Source: Karstenula rhodostoma CBS 690.94 (taxonomy: Eukaryota > Ascomycota > Dothideomycetes > Pleosporales > Didymosphaeriaceae). From it: a stretch of 64,000 nt of DNA. The position numbers were made by a program, and so were the translations under genes. The DNA lies in NCBI GenBank assembly GCA_010093485.1, contig MU001497.1:1613031-1677030 (forward strand). The letters are read 5' to 3'. Shown in pieces: positions 34,254 to 44,800 of the stretch. Within the stretch, counting starts at the first letter, position 1. Each line of letters begins with the position of its first letter. The notes under the pieces were generated by a model. That model saw only the letters and a list, made by a program, of their open reading frames with translations, was not told where the DNA came from and did no database searches.

Positions 34254-35577
34254 TCACTCCACGTAGGCAGTATAGATCTGCAGCGCCTTGGTAGCCTTGA
34301 ACTCCATATCCACACCGTGCGCAACGAAGAAAATGTATCCCTCACTGAGCTTGTGCTCCTTTCCGTCCGCCTTGAACGATCCCTCGCCACTAGTCACAAT
34401 GGACATGGACGGTCCGCCAATTGCCTTGATCGTCTCTTCCTCGCCATCTTTCAGCTCCGTAGCCAGCAGGCTGAACTCGCTCAGCGGCGGCGCATAGACC
34501 TGTGTCTTGCCGTTCTTCGAGTGCTCGGACGCTTTCGGCGGAAGCATGCAGTCATCCGGCGAATGCGGCGTGAACGTCAAGCAGGACGTGAACATGTCCA
34601 CCGAGTCGCGGTCCGCGCGGGGACAGAACCCGGTGTTGAGGACATTGTTGGAGCGCGCCATGCACTCGATGATGTCGCCGGACAGGTAGGCGTGGATGCC
34701 GTCGGCGGGAATGTAGATGCTGTCGCCCTTCTTGAGCTTGAGGTAGTTCATTGTGATAAGTGCGACGACGGTGCCGTTGTCCGTCTTGTCGTATTGTTCG
34801 GAGAGACGGGGAATTAGCTCGGGAATGTAGGAATCCTCGCCGAATTGCTCTTTAGGGAGCTCGAGAAGGGCGTCGTTGGTTTTCTTGATGGCTTCGTCGG
34901 AGGCTGTGAGCATGGACTTGACGACGTGTTTCAGGGTCTGGTCGTCAAAGCTGGGTTTCTTAACGGATGGCAGGAAGGGCTGGAGGGGCGCGAGTTTCAT
35001 TAAGCGCTCGATGTCTTTCAGAGGCTTGAAGCCGCAGAAGGCTTCAAAGTCACCCAGTGCTAATGCTATTTCCGGTTTGTGGTTTGGATCCGTGAATTGA
35101 TCAGGGTTGCGCTGGTGAAGTTGGGAGGCTAGCTCTTTGTTCTGTGGAGCATTGGCAAGTGAAATGGTGATTCGGAGACGTGGGACATACTGGATGTAGT
35201 TGCAGGGGAAGAGCCTTTGCTATTGACAGGACCTTCGGAAGATAGGGAATCTTTGTGTGATTGAACTTGTTGATGGTGTTCTTGCCGATGAGTTCGTCTG
35301 CATTCCTGTCCAGTACATCTTGCAGGTCTTCACCGCTCTCGAGAATGTATGATGGTAGCTCGGGATATGTTCCCATCCACCTGTCACGTGTTAGCATTCC
35401 AACCACCATTAGATGTTGATGGAAGTCTTACATCTCAGCATATGGAGTGTTCTCGTCAATGCTAAAGTCAGTGCCCGGTGTTTTGGCACAGAGAGTTGCA
35501 GCGAGCGAGTTTGAACCCTGCTTGCCCCAGGGGTACTGGTTGCACTGGCATTTGAGCTGGATGACTTTCTCGACCAT
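34254..35577 (-). CDS. PMI40: Mannose-6-phosphate isomerase, type I
   Basis: Interconverts fructose-6-P and mannose-6-P, the entry to GDP-mannose and hence glycosylation and wall mannan. Three exons, 35577-35432, 35380-35191 and 35141-34254, with introns of 51 and 49 nt, encode 407 aa. Type I zinc-enzyme motifs are intact: CQYPWG-like QCNQYPWGKQGSNSLAA near the start, AEMWMGTYPELPS rebuilt by splicing, LSIAKALPLQLHPNKELA with the metal-binding Q-x-H, and YIPADGIHAYLSGDIIECMA. The C-terminus (VAHGVDMEFKATKALQIYTAYVE) is typical. It is head-to-head with a mannosyltransferase gene 957 bp away. Confidence 0.95.
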
Positions 35578-36534
35578 GTTGAAGGACTCGATGGAATCGT
35601 TTGTGAAAAGGGTCTGAATGGGGAGTATGCGAATGATTTGATCGACGGGGGGAATATGATCAGCAACACGTTGGGATAGAAGATACTTATCATGTTCTAA
35701 GGTATATGCGTGACAGGTAGTCGACGTCATAGCGGATTTGGAAGCAAAGTTGCCTTTGGGGCATATCAGACCCGCACAGTGCCGCCGCGAGCAGTCTCGA
35801 CATGGTTCTTCCACTTATACCCACCGCAGACCCTCTCCGGCCCAATTGCCGACTCGGGAAACGTGGGTCGCGGATGATGCGGTGGTGGTGTTGGCGCGGT
35901 CGGATGAAGTGAGAAGGCGCTGGAAGCAGCACTCTACCCCTACTGCGCCGTGAGCATGCTATCGTCGCACTTGTACCTGTGCCTCCGAGCCAACGTGACG
36001 AGGCTCAACGAAGCCACACGCACTCTGCCCGCCCCGGCTGTCTGGCCATCAACCGGCGCCATGGTGAGGAAGAGGCTGCCAATGGCACCACCCACAAAGA
36101 CGCACGGCTGGCATCGCCATCGCACGAGCGGGCACATGCAGGCCATGTGCGCACTCAGACGTCTCTGTCCCATTGAGAGAAATGATGCCCTGCGGCGTCT
36201 GCTTCTGGCCTCACAGCAAGCAAGGGTCCAGCCGTTGCGGGAGAAGCGCAGGGGTGGGCGTCTTGGCGCGCTGGTCGCAGCCAAATGGCGATAACGACAC
36301 TAATTTTCCAGCTCATTTGGCTACTCCACAGGCCCGCCCGCCTCACGCGCGTCCCCAGAGCATTGTCGCTCCCTCCCCTCGAGCCCGCTGTTCCTGCCCC
36401 AGCTATGACCGTGCCATAAGCGCATCGCCCACACTCTCGCCCGTCGTCGTCCCCGACCACCATCCCTCGTTTTGCTCCAACGGCCGTGCCTCTGATCTGG
36501 CCTCCCTGGCCGACTCCCATCCCCGAACTCCACA
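35578..36534. other. Shared divergent intergenic region of PMI and mannosyltransferase
   Basis: About 957 bp between divergent starts. ORFs near 35940-36294 occur on both strands without domains. The ~100 bp upstream of the mannosyltransferase ATG are C-rich. It presumably contains both promoters. Confidence 0.5.
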
Positions 36535-37612
36535 ATGCACTTCGCCATGCCGCCGCGTAAAACATCGCGGCCACCACCCTACGCCGTCCGGAACCAGAGC
36601 TCCTTGCCCATTCCGCCAGCGCTGAAGAACCTGCTCCGGGGGGGAAAGCTGCGGACCATCGTGGTGGGGATACTGGGCTTCCTCACCCTGATCTGGCTGC
36701 TCCGAAGAACAGGCGCCGATGCCGGCGCAAACATCCCCAAAGTCGCCGTCGGCTCCGGTCCGCCTGTGGTCATTGTCACCACCATCGACCCCAGGGCGGA
36801 TGTGGCGTGGGCGGCCAAGATCAAGAAGAACAGAGAGGACTACGCTAAGAAGCATGGTGCGTTCACTGCGCGGGCAATCACCACGCGGACCCCTTGATAC
36901 TGACGCACTTCAGGCTACCTGACATTCTTCCCCGAGAACACGCAATACCCCCTCAACAAGTCTCCCCACACGTGGGCCAAGGTGCCCGCGCTTCGGCACG
37001 CCATGACTCTATTCCCAGGCTCGACCTTCTTTTGGTACCTCGACAGCTCCGCCCTGATCATGAACCCCTCGATCGATCTCCAATCGCACATACTCAAACC
37101 GTCCCGCCTTGAGGAGCTCATGATCACCAATGAGCCCGTCGTCCCACCGGACAGCGTCATCAAGACGTTTGGCAACTTGAAAGGCGACAGGATAGACGTC
37201 ATTGTGACGCAGGATAAGGAGGGCTTGGTGCCTACCAGCATCATCGTGAGGAACGGCGACTGGGCAAAGTACTTCCTGGATGCGTGGTTCGACCCCATCT
37301 ACCGAAGCTACAACTTCCAAAAGGCCGAATCGCATGCGCTAGAACACATTATCCAGTACGTTGCTCTACAGTATACTTGTCACGGTACAACCACTAACAT
37401 GCAGCAGATGGCACGGCACCATCCTCGCGAAGCTCGCTCTGATCCCACAGAACCTCTTCAACTCGTACGCAACCGGCCCCTTCAACCCCAAATTCGGAAA
37501 GTACACAGAAGGCGACCTCGTAGCCAATTTCCCAGGCTGCGCGCGCGACAAGCCCGACTGCGCAGCCGAGCAGCAGCCCTATTTCGACATTCTCGACAAG
37601 GACGATGATTAA
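36535..37612 (+). CDS. MNN11: GT34 alpha-mannosyltransferase, Mnn10/Mnn11 type
   Basis: Three exons, 36535-36856, 36914-37355 and 37408-37612, with introns of 57 and 52 nt, encode 322 aa. It is a type II Golgi protein: a short basic cytosolic tail, a membrane anchor at about residues 41-56 (TIVVGILGFLTLIWLL), then the catalytic domain. Family motifs are VVIVTTIDPR, the nucleotide-sugar site FFWYLDSSALIMNP (Asp near residue 151), SIIVRNGDWAKYFLDAWFDP, and ALEHIIQWHGTILAKLALIPQN, which is restored exactly by the second splice. Mnn10/Mnn11 act in the alpha-1,6-mannan polymerase complex. Mnn11 is chosen over Mnn10 by its short length, so the paralogue assignment is tentative. Confidence 0.85.
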
Positions 37613-38105
37613 ACGCATTCCGAATGACGACTGACAGCGCCGCGGCCACGAGCCAGCCTCGTGCGACGGGCATGCAAGGCACGCTACCCTCGCCATAGGG
37701 TCACAGGGCAGCATTGGGCGAAGGGAAGAGCACAACCACTCTTAGTGCTGGCGTATCGGCGTTGATGGACGACGCATGTGGATCATGTTCGAATTTATAC
37801 CAGCCGACAGGGATTCCTAGATGTGCGGGATAGTGTTTTGATAGGAAACGGATATTTGATCGGATAGGGCTAGAGCGTTTGTCTGGCGAGTGGGTCAGAG
37901 AGGCATTATGTATGTGTGTATCTTGGTTTTGATGGAGTTATGTGGTACCCACGTTGTATACAGGTTAATCTACAAAGCTTCCCGAGCTACTTAAAAGTCC
38001 GGCGGTCTGTTTTACATGAAATGCAACGCAATGCAATGCAATGCAATACGCCGTCGTGGTATCGTACAGCGAACGTAGTCTATGGTGTTGTTACAGGATG
38101 ACGGC
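37613..38105. other. Convergent intergenic region with (ATGCA)n microsatellite
   Basis: About 490 bp between the convergent mannosyltransferase and GEP3 genes. A pentanucleotide repeat of atgca units lies at 38021-38047. Nothing else was seen. Confidence 0.6.
38021..38047. repeat. Pentanucleotide microsatellite (ATGCA)n
   Basis: About five units of atgca with one substitution in the second unit (acgca), just downstream of the GEP3 stop codon and so probably within its 3' UTR. Confidence 0.8.
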
Positions 38106-40349
38106 TCAGGGTATTACTCTCTTCCTCTCCGCCGGCTTCCTCTGCGCCTTCACGCTCTTCATGCTGCGCCGCGGGCGCGCGCTCCTGTCGCGGCTGCTAA
38201 TCTGCTTCGGCCCCAGCACCATGCTCGCACACATGGGCATGCGGGCGCCGACGAACTTGCCCAGCGGACTGAACACCTCGACCTCGGGGAACTCGACCAC
38301 GTCGAAGGCATCCTCTGCGTCCTCGCGGGGCTTCACGTACGTCTCGCCGCGCAGCTTGGCCTCGCGCTTCAGGCGCAGCTCCTCGGCCTCCTTCTTCTGC
38401 GCCGCGAGCTTCGCGACCCGCAGCGCGTTCGGGTCCTTCTTGACCATGCCGACGGGCTTCCAGCCCTGCGGGCGGCGCACCTGGGCGCTGACCTCGACCC
38501 AGCCGACGCCCTCGACGAGGATGTCTGTGCTGAAGACGCGGAAGGGGAGGTTCTCCGGGCGCATCTTTGCGGCGACGCTGGACGTCAGGGGCCCCGCGAC
38601 GGTCTTGGTCACGTCCCAGCGCAGCTTGAAGCGGCCGGCGGAGCGCATCTTGGGGCCCGCGTCGGACGCGAGGATGCTGTCGACGCGGCGGTCCGAGATC
38701 TGCTCCTGCAGCGCGGCGGCCTTGTCGGTGCGCGTGACGTGCGGGTCGATGGGGACGAAGGGGTGGACGAGGAACATGAGGTCCGATGTCACGGGGGTGA
38801 TGCGGATGAGGCCGCCGCCGAGGAGCAGCGACTGCCCGGGCTTCAGCACGAAGCGGTCGGCTGTGATGCGGTTCTTCATGATGAGGTCGTCTTGGGCGTC
38901 GCGCTGGACAAAGGTTTCCAGGCCGGGCGCGGTGCGGGCGAGCCCCGGCATGTCGACGAGCTCGCCTCTGTTGCGGCCGAAGGGGATGCGGATCGGGGAG
39001 GCTGTGGTGCCGGGGAGGGAGGACGCAATGGGGAGGACGGGGTAGAGGGTGAATGGTTGGGCTGGGGGGAGGAGCGCGTCCGGGTCGAAGTCGGCGTCGT
39101 CTTCTTCTATTTTCTCGTCTTCGGGGTCGGGCGCCTTGTGCTGGTGTTCCTTGGTGCCGGGGTTCTGGGTCTGGCGCTCCGTCTCTGCGTCTTCGTCTGC
39201 GAGCTGCTTCTGGACGGCGGCGAGCTCGTCGATGGACTGCGCGGCCTGCAGCATGGCCTCGCGCTCGGCGGCGGAGCGGATCTTGCGGACGTCCTGGTAG
39301 TCTGCGCCGCGGCCTTTGGGGAAGACGACCTCGAAGAGGTTGGACTTGCCGACGTTGACTTTGCCGACCATCCAGCCTGCGCCGCCGCGCTCCCAGATTT
39401 CCTCCTTGACGACTTTCGTCCACCAGCCTCGTTTGGCGCTGACGAGTCGCACGTTGCCTAGACGCGCGTCGCGGTTTGTCCGCCCGAGGGCATCTCGTAG
39501 GACGTTCTGGACGTACGGCATGAGAGCATCCACGTCTTCTTTCTTCCGCGCCAAAAGATCCGATCGCGTGACGATGAAGCTGACTTCTGCAATACGATCG
39601 TTGGCCACCCAGCCCTTGTGTTTTGCTCTGCGGTTCTTCGTTCGCAGTTTGGGTATCCGCAGCGACGTCTGCAGCGTGGGTATGAGCGACATTGGAAAGT
39701 CAGCGGCGTCGATGACATGATATATGTGATTGCGTCGGTGCGGCGATTCGGCGATTGTCTGCTGTATGGCTTCGACCGAAGGATGGTATATCGGAACCCC
39801 AACCCGATGGTTGGTGATGTCGTGGCAGCGGTCGCATACGGGTGTTTCGGGGGCGCCCGTGTCGACTTCGTTTCCTTCCTCTAGTACATCGCGCTCCAGA
39901 CCAATCTCCTCCAAAACACTGGGGTCCATCTGTTTGAGCGCCTCTGTGTAGACATCATCCTCTTTCTTCTTTGACGCTTTTGCTTCGGGGTCGTATTCGA
40001 GGTACTGTGCAACGGCGTTCCTGTTGATGCGGTAGTAACCCGCCTCCTTCTTGTCGTAGATCTGTGTTGGCGCGCCGCATCCTGGGCAGGCGCGAGGGAG
40101 CGGTCGGCGTATGCGAGTGTTGGATTGTATCTCTGCGGGAGGATCTGGCGTTGCAGCTACTGCAGCCTCTTGTGATAGTGCTCGGTAGGTCGAGAACCTC
40201 CTTGACGGTGGCAGGTCGTGTATGCGCCGAGAGACATGGGCTACCGGGGATCTTTGAAGCGCAGGACACAGGAAGGTGGGTATCGAGGTGTGGAGTGCAT
40301 GCTGCCGGTCGTTCAGAAGCCTCCTTGTCTGCCGGAGGGCAGGGCGCAT
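38106..40349 (-). CDS. GEP3: Mitochondrial circularly permuted GTPase, YqeH/Gep3 family
   Basis: Single exon, 747 aa. Gep3 (also Mtg3) supports mitochondrial small-ribosomal-subunit assembly. The N-terminus is rich in Arg/Ser with almost no acidic residues (MRPALRQTRRLLNDRQ, RRIHDLPPSRRFSTYR), as in a matrix presequence. A zinc motif, CPGCGAP at about 88-93 with CDRCHDITNH further on, matches YqeH. GTPase motifs occur in permuted order: VTRSDLL (G4-like), SAKRGWW (G5), GKVNVGKSNLFE (P-loop) and VDMPG (G3). A Glu/Asp/Gln-rich insert separates the P-loop and G3. The C-terminus is basic. The GC-rich 3' half produces long spurious ORFs on the other strand. Confidence 0.88.
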   Translation of the reverse strand: MRPALRQTRRLLNDRQHALHTSIPTFLCPALQRSPVAHVSRRIHDLPPSRRFSTYRALSQEAAVAATPDPPAEIQSNTRIRRPLPRACPGCGAPTQIYDKKEAGYYRINRNAVAQYLEYDPEAKASKKKEDDVYTEALKQMDPSVLEEIGLERDVLEEGNEVDTGAPETPVCDRCHDITNHRVGVPIYHPSVEAIQQTIAESPHRRNHIYHVIDAADFPMSLIPTLQTSLRIPKLRTKNRRAKHKGWVANDRIAEVSFIVTRSDLLARKKEDVDALMPYVQNVLRDALGRTNRDARLGNVRLVSAKRGWWTKVVKEEIWERGGAGWMVGKVNVGKSNLFEVVFPKGRGADYQDVRKIRSAAEREAMLQAAQSIDELAAVQKQLADEDAETERQTQNPGTKEHQHKAPDPEDEKIEEDDADFDPDALLPPAQPFTLYPVLPIASSLPGTTASPIRIPFGRNRGELVDMPGLARTAPGLETFVQRDAQDDLIMKNRITADRFVLKPGQSLLLGGGLIRITPVTSDLMFLVHPFVPIDPHVTRTDKAAALQEQISDRRVDSILASDAGPKMRSAGRFKLRWDVTKTVAGPLTSSVAAKMRPENLPFRVFSTDILVEGVGWVEVSAQVRRPQGWKPVGMVKKDPNALRVAKLAAQKKEAEELRLKREAKLRGETYVKPREDAEDAFDVVEFPEVEVFSPLGKFVGARMPMCASMVLGPKQISSRDRSARPRRSMKSVKAQRKPAERKRVIP

Positions 40350-40723
40350 GTCGGTGAGAGGGCAGTCCTAAGATAGGGGTTGATCGGACGTTATGTTCTA
40401 GATATGGGTTGTCGTGCTAAAAGGGACTGTGTCGAGAGAGAGATTGGACTGATCTCCTGCATCGCATCTCACCAAAAAGTCAAAAGTTTCCGCAGACGCG
40501 CTCGCGTTCCGACTGCGCTAGGATGCTCGTAGTATAGCTCGAGTGGCTCGGGCGGGAGAGGAGCTTGGGCCGATTTGACTCCCACGCTTTCACTAAAAAC
40601 ATAACGTGGAGCAACATCTGGGGAATCTCAGGCCATCATCGCCTTCGACTCACCTTACTTCCTCCTCTCGCACTCCTCCCATCCCCATCAACGCCACAAC
40701 CTACACCCCACAGTACATCCAAC
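40350..40723. promoter_or_regulatory. Bidirectional promoter region, GEP3 and aspartate aminotransferase
   Basis: 374 bp separate the divergent start codons of two mitochondrial-protein genes. The 60 bp before the aminotransferase ATG are C/A-rich (cctcgcactcctcccatcc). No TATA box is evident. Shared control is inference. Confidence 0.5.
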
Positions 40724-42324
40724 ATGCTCGCCTCCTCGCGAACCGCACTGCGTCAAGCTGCGTCCAAGCAGTTCACTGTCAAGGCCGGCGCCAGATGCGT
40801 CTCGGCCTGGTCGCAAGTGCCCCAGGGCCCTCCAGTGAGTCAAACACCTTGTCGCCAGACCAATTGACATAACTGAATGCTAATTGATGCCTAGGATGTA
40901 AGTTTCTGTCCTTGTACAGCTGTCTAGATGTCACTTACTCACCGCTCCCTTCGTTCAGGCCATTTTGGGTGAGTCGAGCTGTCCTAGCGCAGCGCCCATC
41001 GCATTGACTTTGTGCAGGTATCACCGAAGCTTTCAAGGCCGACAGCAACCCCGAGAAGATCAACTTGGGTACGTCTGCCCCCTAGCGAACCACGGCGCTG
41101 GTAACTGACGTCCACAGGTGTCGGCGCCTACCGTGACGACAAGGGCAAGCCGTTCGTGCTTCCGTCCGTCAAGCAGGCCGAGAAGAAGATTATCGAGGCT
41201 TCGCTGGACAAGGAGTATGCTGGCATCACCGGTGTGCCTGCCTTCACCAAGGCTGCTCTCCAGCTCGCGTACGGTCCCGACTCTGCGCCCATCAAGGAGG
41301 ACCGCGTCGTCATCACCCAATCCATCTCCGGTACTGGAGCTCTGCGCATTGGTGGTGCTTTCCTCGAGCGCTTCTACCCAGGCGCAAAGACCATCTACAT
41401 CCCCAACCCGTCGTGGGCGAATCACAACGCTGTATTCAAGGACTCTGGCCTGAAGGTCGAGAAGTACCGGTACTACAACAAGGACACCATCGGTCTTGAC
41501 TTCGAGGGCATGCTTGCCGACTTGAAGTCGATACCAAAGGGCAGCATCGTCCTGCTCCACGCCTGCGCTCACAACCCCACTGGTGTAGACCCTACTGAGG
41601 ACCAGTGGAAGCAGATCGCCACCGCCGTCAAGGAGGGCGAGCACTTCCCCTTCTTCGACATGGCTTACCAGGGCTTCGCCAGTGGCAACACTGACAAGGA
41701 TGCCTTCGCTCTGCGCCACTTCATCAAGGAGGGTCTCCGCCCTGTGCTCGCTCAGAGCTTCGCCAAGAACATGGTAGGATGAAAAATGGCGTCGAGACAG
41801 GAACATCACTGACTGTGCTTAGGGTCTCTATGGCGAGCGTGTCGGTGCCTTCTCCGTTGTGTGCGAGACGGCTGAAGAGAAGAAGCGCGTTGACTCGCAG
41901 ATCAAGATTCTCGTGCGACCGCTCTACTCCAACCCCCCGGTTCACGGTGCTCGCATTGCATCCGAGATCTTGAACGACCCCGCGCTGAACAAGCAGTGGT
42001 TGGGCGAGGTCAAGGACATGGCTGATCGCATCATCACCATGCGCGCTCTCCTCAAGGAGAACTTGGAGAAGCTGGGCAGCAAGCATGACTGGAGCCACAT
42101 CACATCCCAGATTGGCATGTTCGCCTACACCGGTCTGAAGCCCGAGCAGATGGAGGTCCTCGCCAAGGAGGTGAGTTCATGCTAGGACGCTAGCCCCTGC
42201 ACACTACTAATCTTTTCTGCAGCACTCTGTCTACGCTACCAAGGACGGCAGGATCTCCGTCGCCGGTATCACCTCTGGCAACGTTAAGCGCCTTGCTGAG
42301 TCGATCTACAAGGTCACTGGTTAA
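40724..42324 (+). CDS. AAT1: Mitochondrial aspartate aminotransferase
   Basis: PLP enzyme that swaps amino groups between aspartate and 2-oxoglutarate in the malate-aspartate shuttle. Seven coding exons: 40724-40834, 40895-40897, 40959-40968, 41018-41068, 41118-41773, 41823-42170 and 42223-42324, giving 426 aa. Residues 1-28 form a basic presequence ([17 protein letters not shown]). The family-conserved VPQGPPDAILGITEAFK is rebuilt only if a 3-nt exon (GAT, Asp) and a 10-nt exon are both included. Further motifs are [35 protein letters not shown] and [14 protein letters not shown], with the PLP lysine near residue 275. The end, [16 protein letters not shown], is typical. The other five introns are 49-60 nt. 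Confidence 0.93.
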
Positions 42325-44800
42325 AGAGTAGCGGAACCGGTGTTGACAGCGTCCGGTCCACGATTCGGTGCGACATGGCACTGCATAGTTTGCACTGTAC
42401 TTTTATGTTGGAGTACCACGTACAACGGCTAGACTGTACATTGTCCGGCTAAAATGAATCCTATTCTTCTACCACAAAAATGGGCCCTCACCGTGCTACA
42501 GACCGAAGTTCAAAAGCTACCAATGGTGTGCTCATGTCCGCGAACCCTGCGTTAACCGTCATGCGGCCCTACGCGAGTGGCCCAGCGTTCTACATCGCTT
42601 AGCACGTCGATCATTGCTTCTTTGGATGCCGTACCCTGTTGTCGTAGGCAGGTTGGGTGTTGACGAAGGACTGCAACATCGGGGTCGAGCTTTTGCGAGC
42701 TTTCCTCTTTGCAGAGTTTATCGTAAGTTATTCAGTCCACAGCCTGCAGAGGCTTCTAGCAGCGTGCAGGGCGAGGCGAGTGGTACTGTGTACTCTATCC
42801 CGGACTTGGAGCTACCTGCGTAGAATCCGCAGTTCGTATAGGCATCTGTTGGTGCGCAGCTGGCGCGGCCCACCCGAGTGCCGACTGCCGAACGCTTCGT
42901 AATTGTGAATGTCTGCCCCACTCCAAGCAAAGGGACCCGATCCGCGGAGGGGCTGTTATTCCCTGAATTGACCCCGGGAATCTGAGAGCCAGCGACGATT
43001 CAGGGAAAGAAGAGGGCTCGGAGGAGGCCGGATGAAAAGCAACGTGCAGGCTGTTTCTGCAGGTGGAGCCCTCGGAGCTTGGTTTCCAAAGTTTGCAGCG
43101 CCCGCGTGGAGATGACGGGTAAAGCAGGTCGGATAGCGCCTCGCAGCCTGGAACCAGGGTCCTCGCAGCGCCAGGTGGTGGTGCTACAATGGTAGGGCGA
43201 CAGGACAGGATAGAACAGGACAGGGCAGGACAGGACAGGACAAGACAGGACGCGTTGGTTCCATGGACCCTCCGCCAACGGGCGTAATGAGTCAGCCACC
43301 CTCCCTTGCCGCCAAACGCAGGGCGTACGAGCCAACCCGCGTATCTGGCACCAATGCGGTCATATGCAAGGTGACGAAAAGGCAATGCACCATTGACGTA
43401 ACCGCGGATCCCTGCAGCCACGGCGCAAATCATCCATTCAAAACCACGCTCAGTCCAGAAAGAGGGACACCATGGACCCGTGTTGTCTTACCTTTCCAAC
43501 GTCCAGCGGCGGGAGCAGCGTGTTCGAACGCTTCCAGGCCTTCTTGGCGTCTCCTCTACTACCCCGAGCACGTTTCTTTCTGTGGGGACAAAGCGACGCT
43601 GCTGTCATGGTCAGCCGCGCAGCAGAACCGTGGGACTTCTGTCGCCTTGGGGGGCCTGCACGCCGGGGGCACGTTGGGCGTTGCGGGTATTCGTAGTCCG
43701 GCGGTTGCAGACGTTCCGCGGGCATTGGTCAGTGTCGTTGCCATACATAGAAGGTATAACTGAACGAAACGATGGGATCAAAGTGCTTTCGCCCGCGCCG
43801 GCAATTGACGTCGATAGACCCCGCTCAAAGCATCATTGCCCATTTCCATGTAGAAGGTCGGCTGCCACCCCTCACCTCATACATAATGTTACCTTCATCA
43901 GGATGGGGGTGGTGCCTAACGACATGCACGGTGCATGCGAGAGCGGATCCCCGTGACAATCACTGCCCACAATTACTTCGTCTTGGCCATTCCCACCGAC
44001 AGAGCCAGGCTTGCTAGCCACTTTGCGGAACGGCCTGCCGAGTGCCAGCGGGCGCCGGGCGGCTGCACACGCTGAAGCCAGGCCAGCGAGGTTATTTTCT
44101 AAAATAGGTGTACCGGCAATTTTCCACTTCCTCTCCATTCCCTCCTTGACTCCCACACCGTTCTGGACTCTTTCGTAAACCGCCTCCTTTCCATCACGAC
44201 TGACCAGCAGCACCTTGGCTAAAGCTTCAGCCGCAGCGCTCCCTCCAAAACCATACCCTCGGCATCTCACGCGGGCCGAGCCTCGATTTCGTCATCTCTC
44301 CAGTAGGCTGCAGGGCGGCGCACCAGCGAAGGTCGCTCGGCCTTAGCAGATTACTGAAACGACAAATCTCGGCGGGGCCCGTCTTTGTGCGCTACCCTAC
44401 GACTCCAGACACCACCCCCCTTCGACACTCGCACGCGGCGGCTGCACGAAGCGCAGCGCGAGACAGTGTGTTGCGCAGCAAGCATATAACTGAAGGGGTT
44501 TCTCACCAGCTCCGCGTGGCACGGATAGTAGAATATGGCTAGAGCAGATTCGGCCAAAGACGATGCGGGCGACAGGGTTGGTTCACTTGCCCTTCCTTCT
44601 GACACCCAGACTTGCACCTGCATACCGGGCTGCTCCCCTCGTGCTCGCACCGCCGCTGCGCAAGCACGTGTTGTGTTGCTGCACGTCTGCTCCCTTCACA
44701 TTCTCATTCATCCTCAACCTCAACTTCAAGTGCAGTGCGCCCGACAGAACAGCGGCTAACCCGGCTCAAGAGCGACCACGAGGACCACGGCGGCGACATC
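42325..44800. other. 2.5-kb intergenic region with minisatellite
   Basis: No supported gene. Several 60-210-codon ORFs around 42600-43960 overlap on both strands without domains. A GGACA-type minisatellite lies at 43199-43252. The last ~300 bp are the likely YPD1 promoter and leader. Confidence 0.5.
43199..43252. repeat. GGACA pentamer minisatellite
   Basis: About ten to eleven imperfect copies of the unit acagg/ggaca (for example ggacaggacaggacaagaca), with variants gatag, gaaca and gggca. It is in non-coding DNA between the aminotransferase and YPD1. Confidence 0.85.

Noticed and set aside
38082..39461. 459-codon plus-strand ORF opposite GEP3, and the 408-codon ORF at 38197-39423 on the minus strand in another frame
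   Set aside because: Both lie over the GC-rich 3' half of the well-supported GEP3 gene. Their sequences are Ala/Leu/Arg/Gly/Asp-rich with no domain, as expected for shadow frames.
43263..43956. Overlapping ORFs of 70-166 codons upstream of YPD1
   Set aside because: They overlap on both strands, include the edge of the minisatellite and show no motif.
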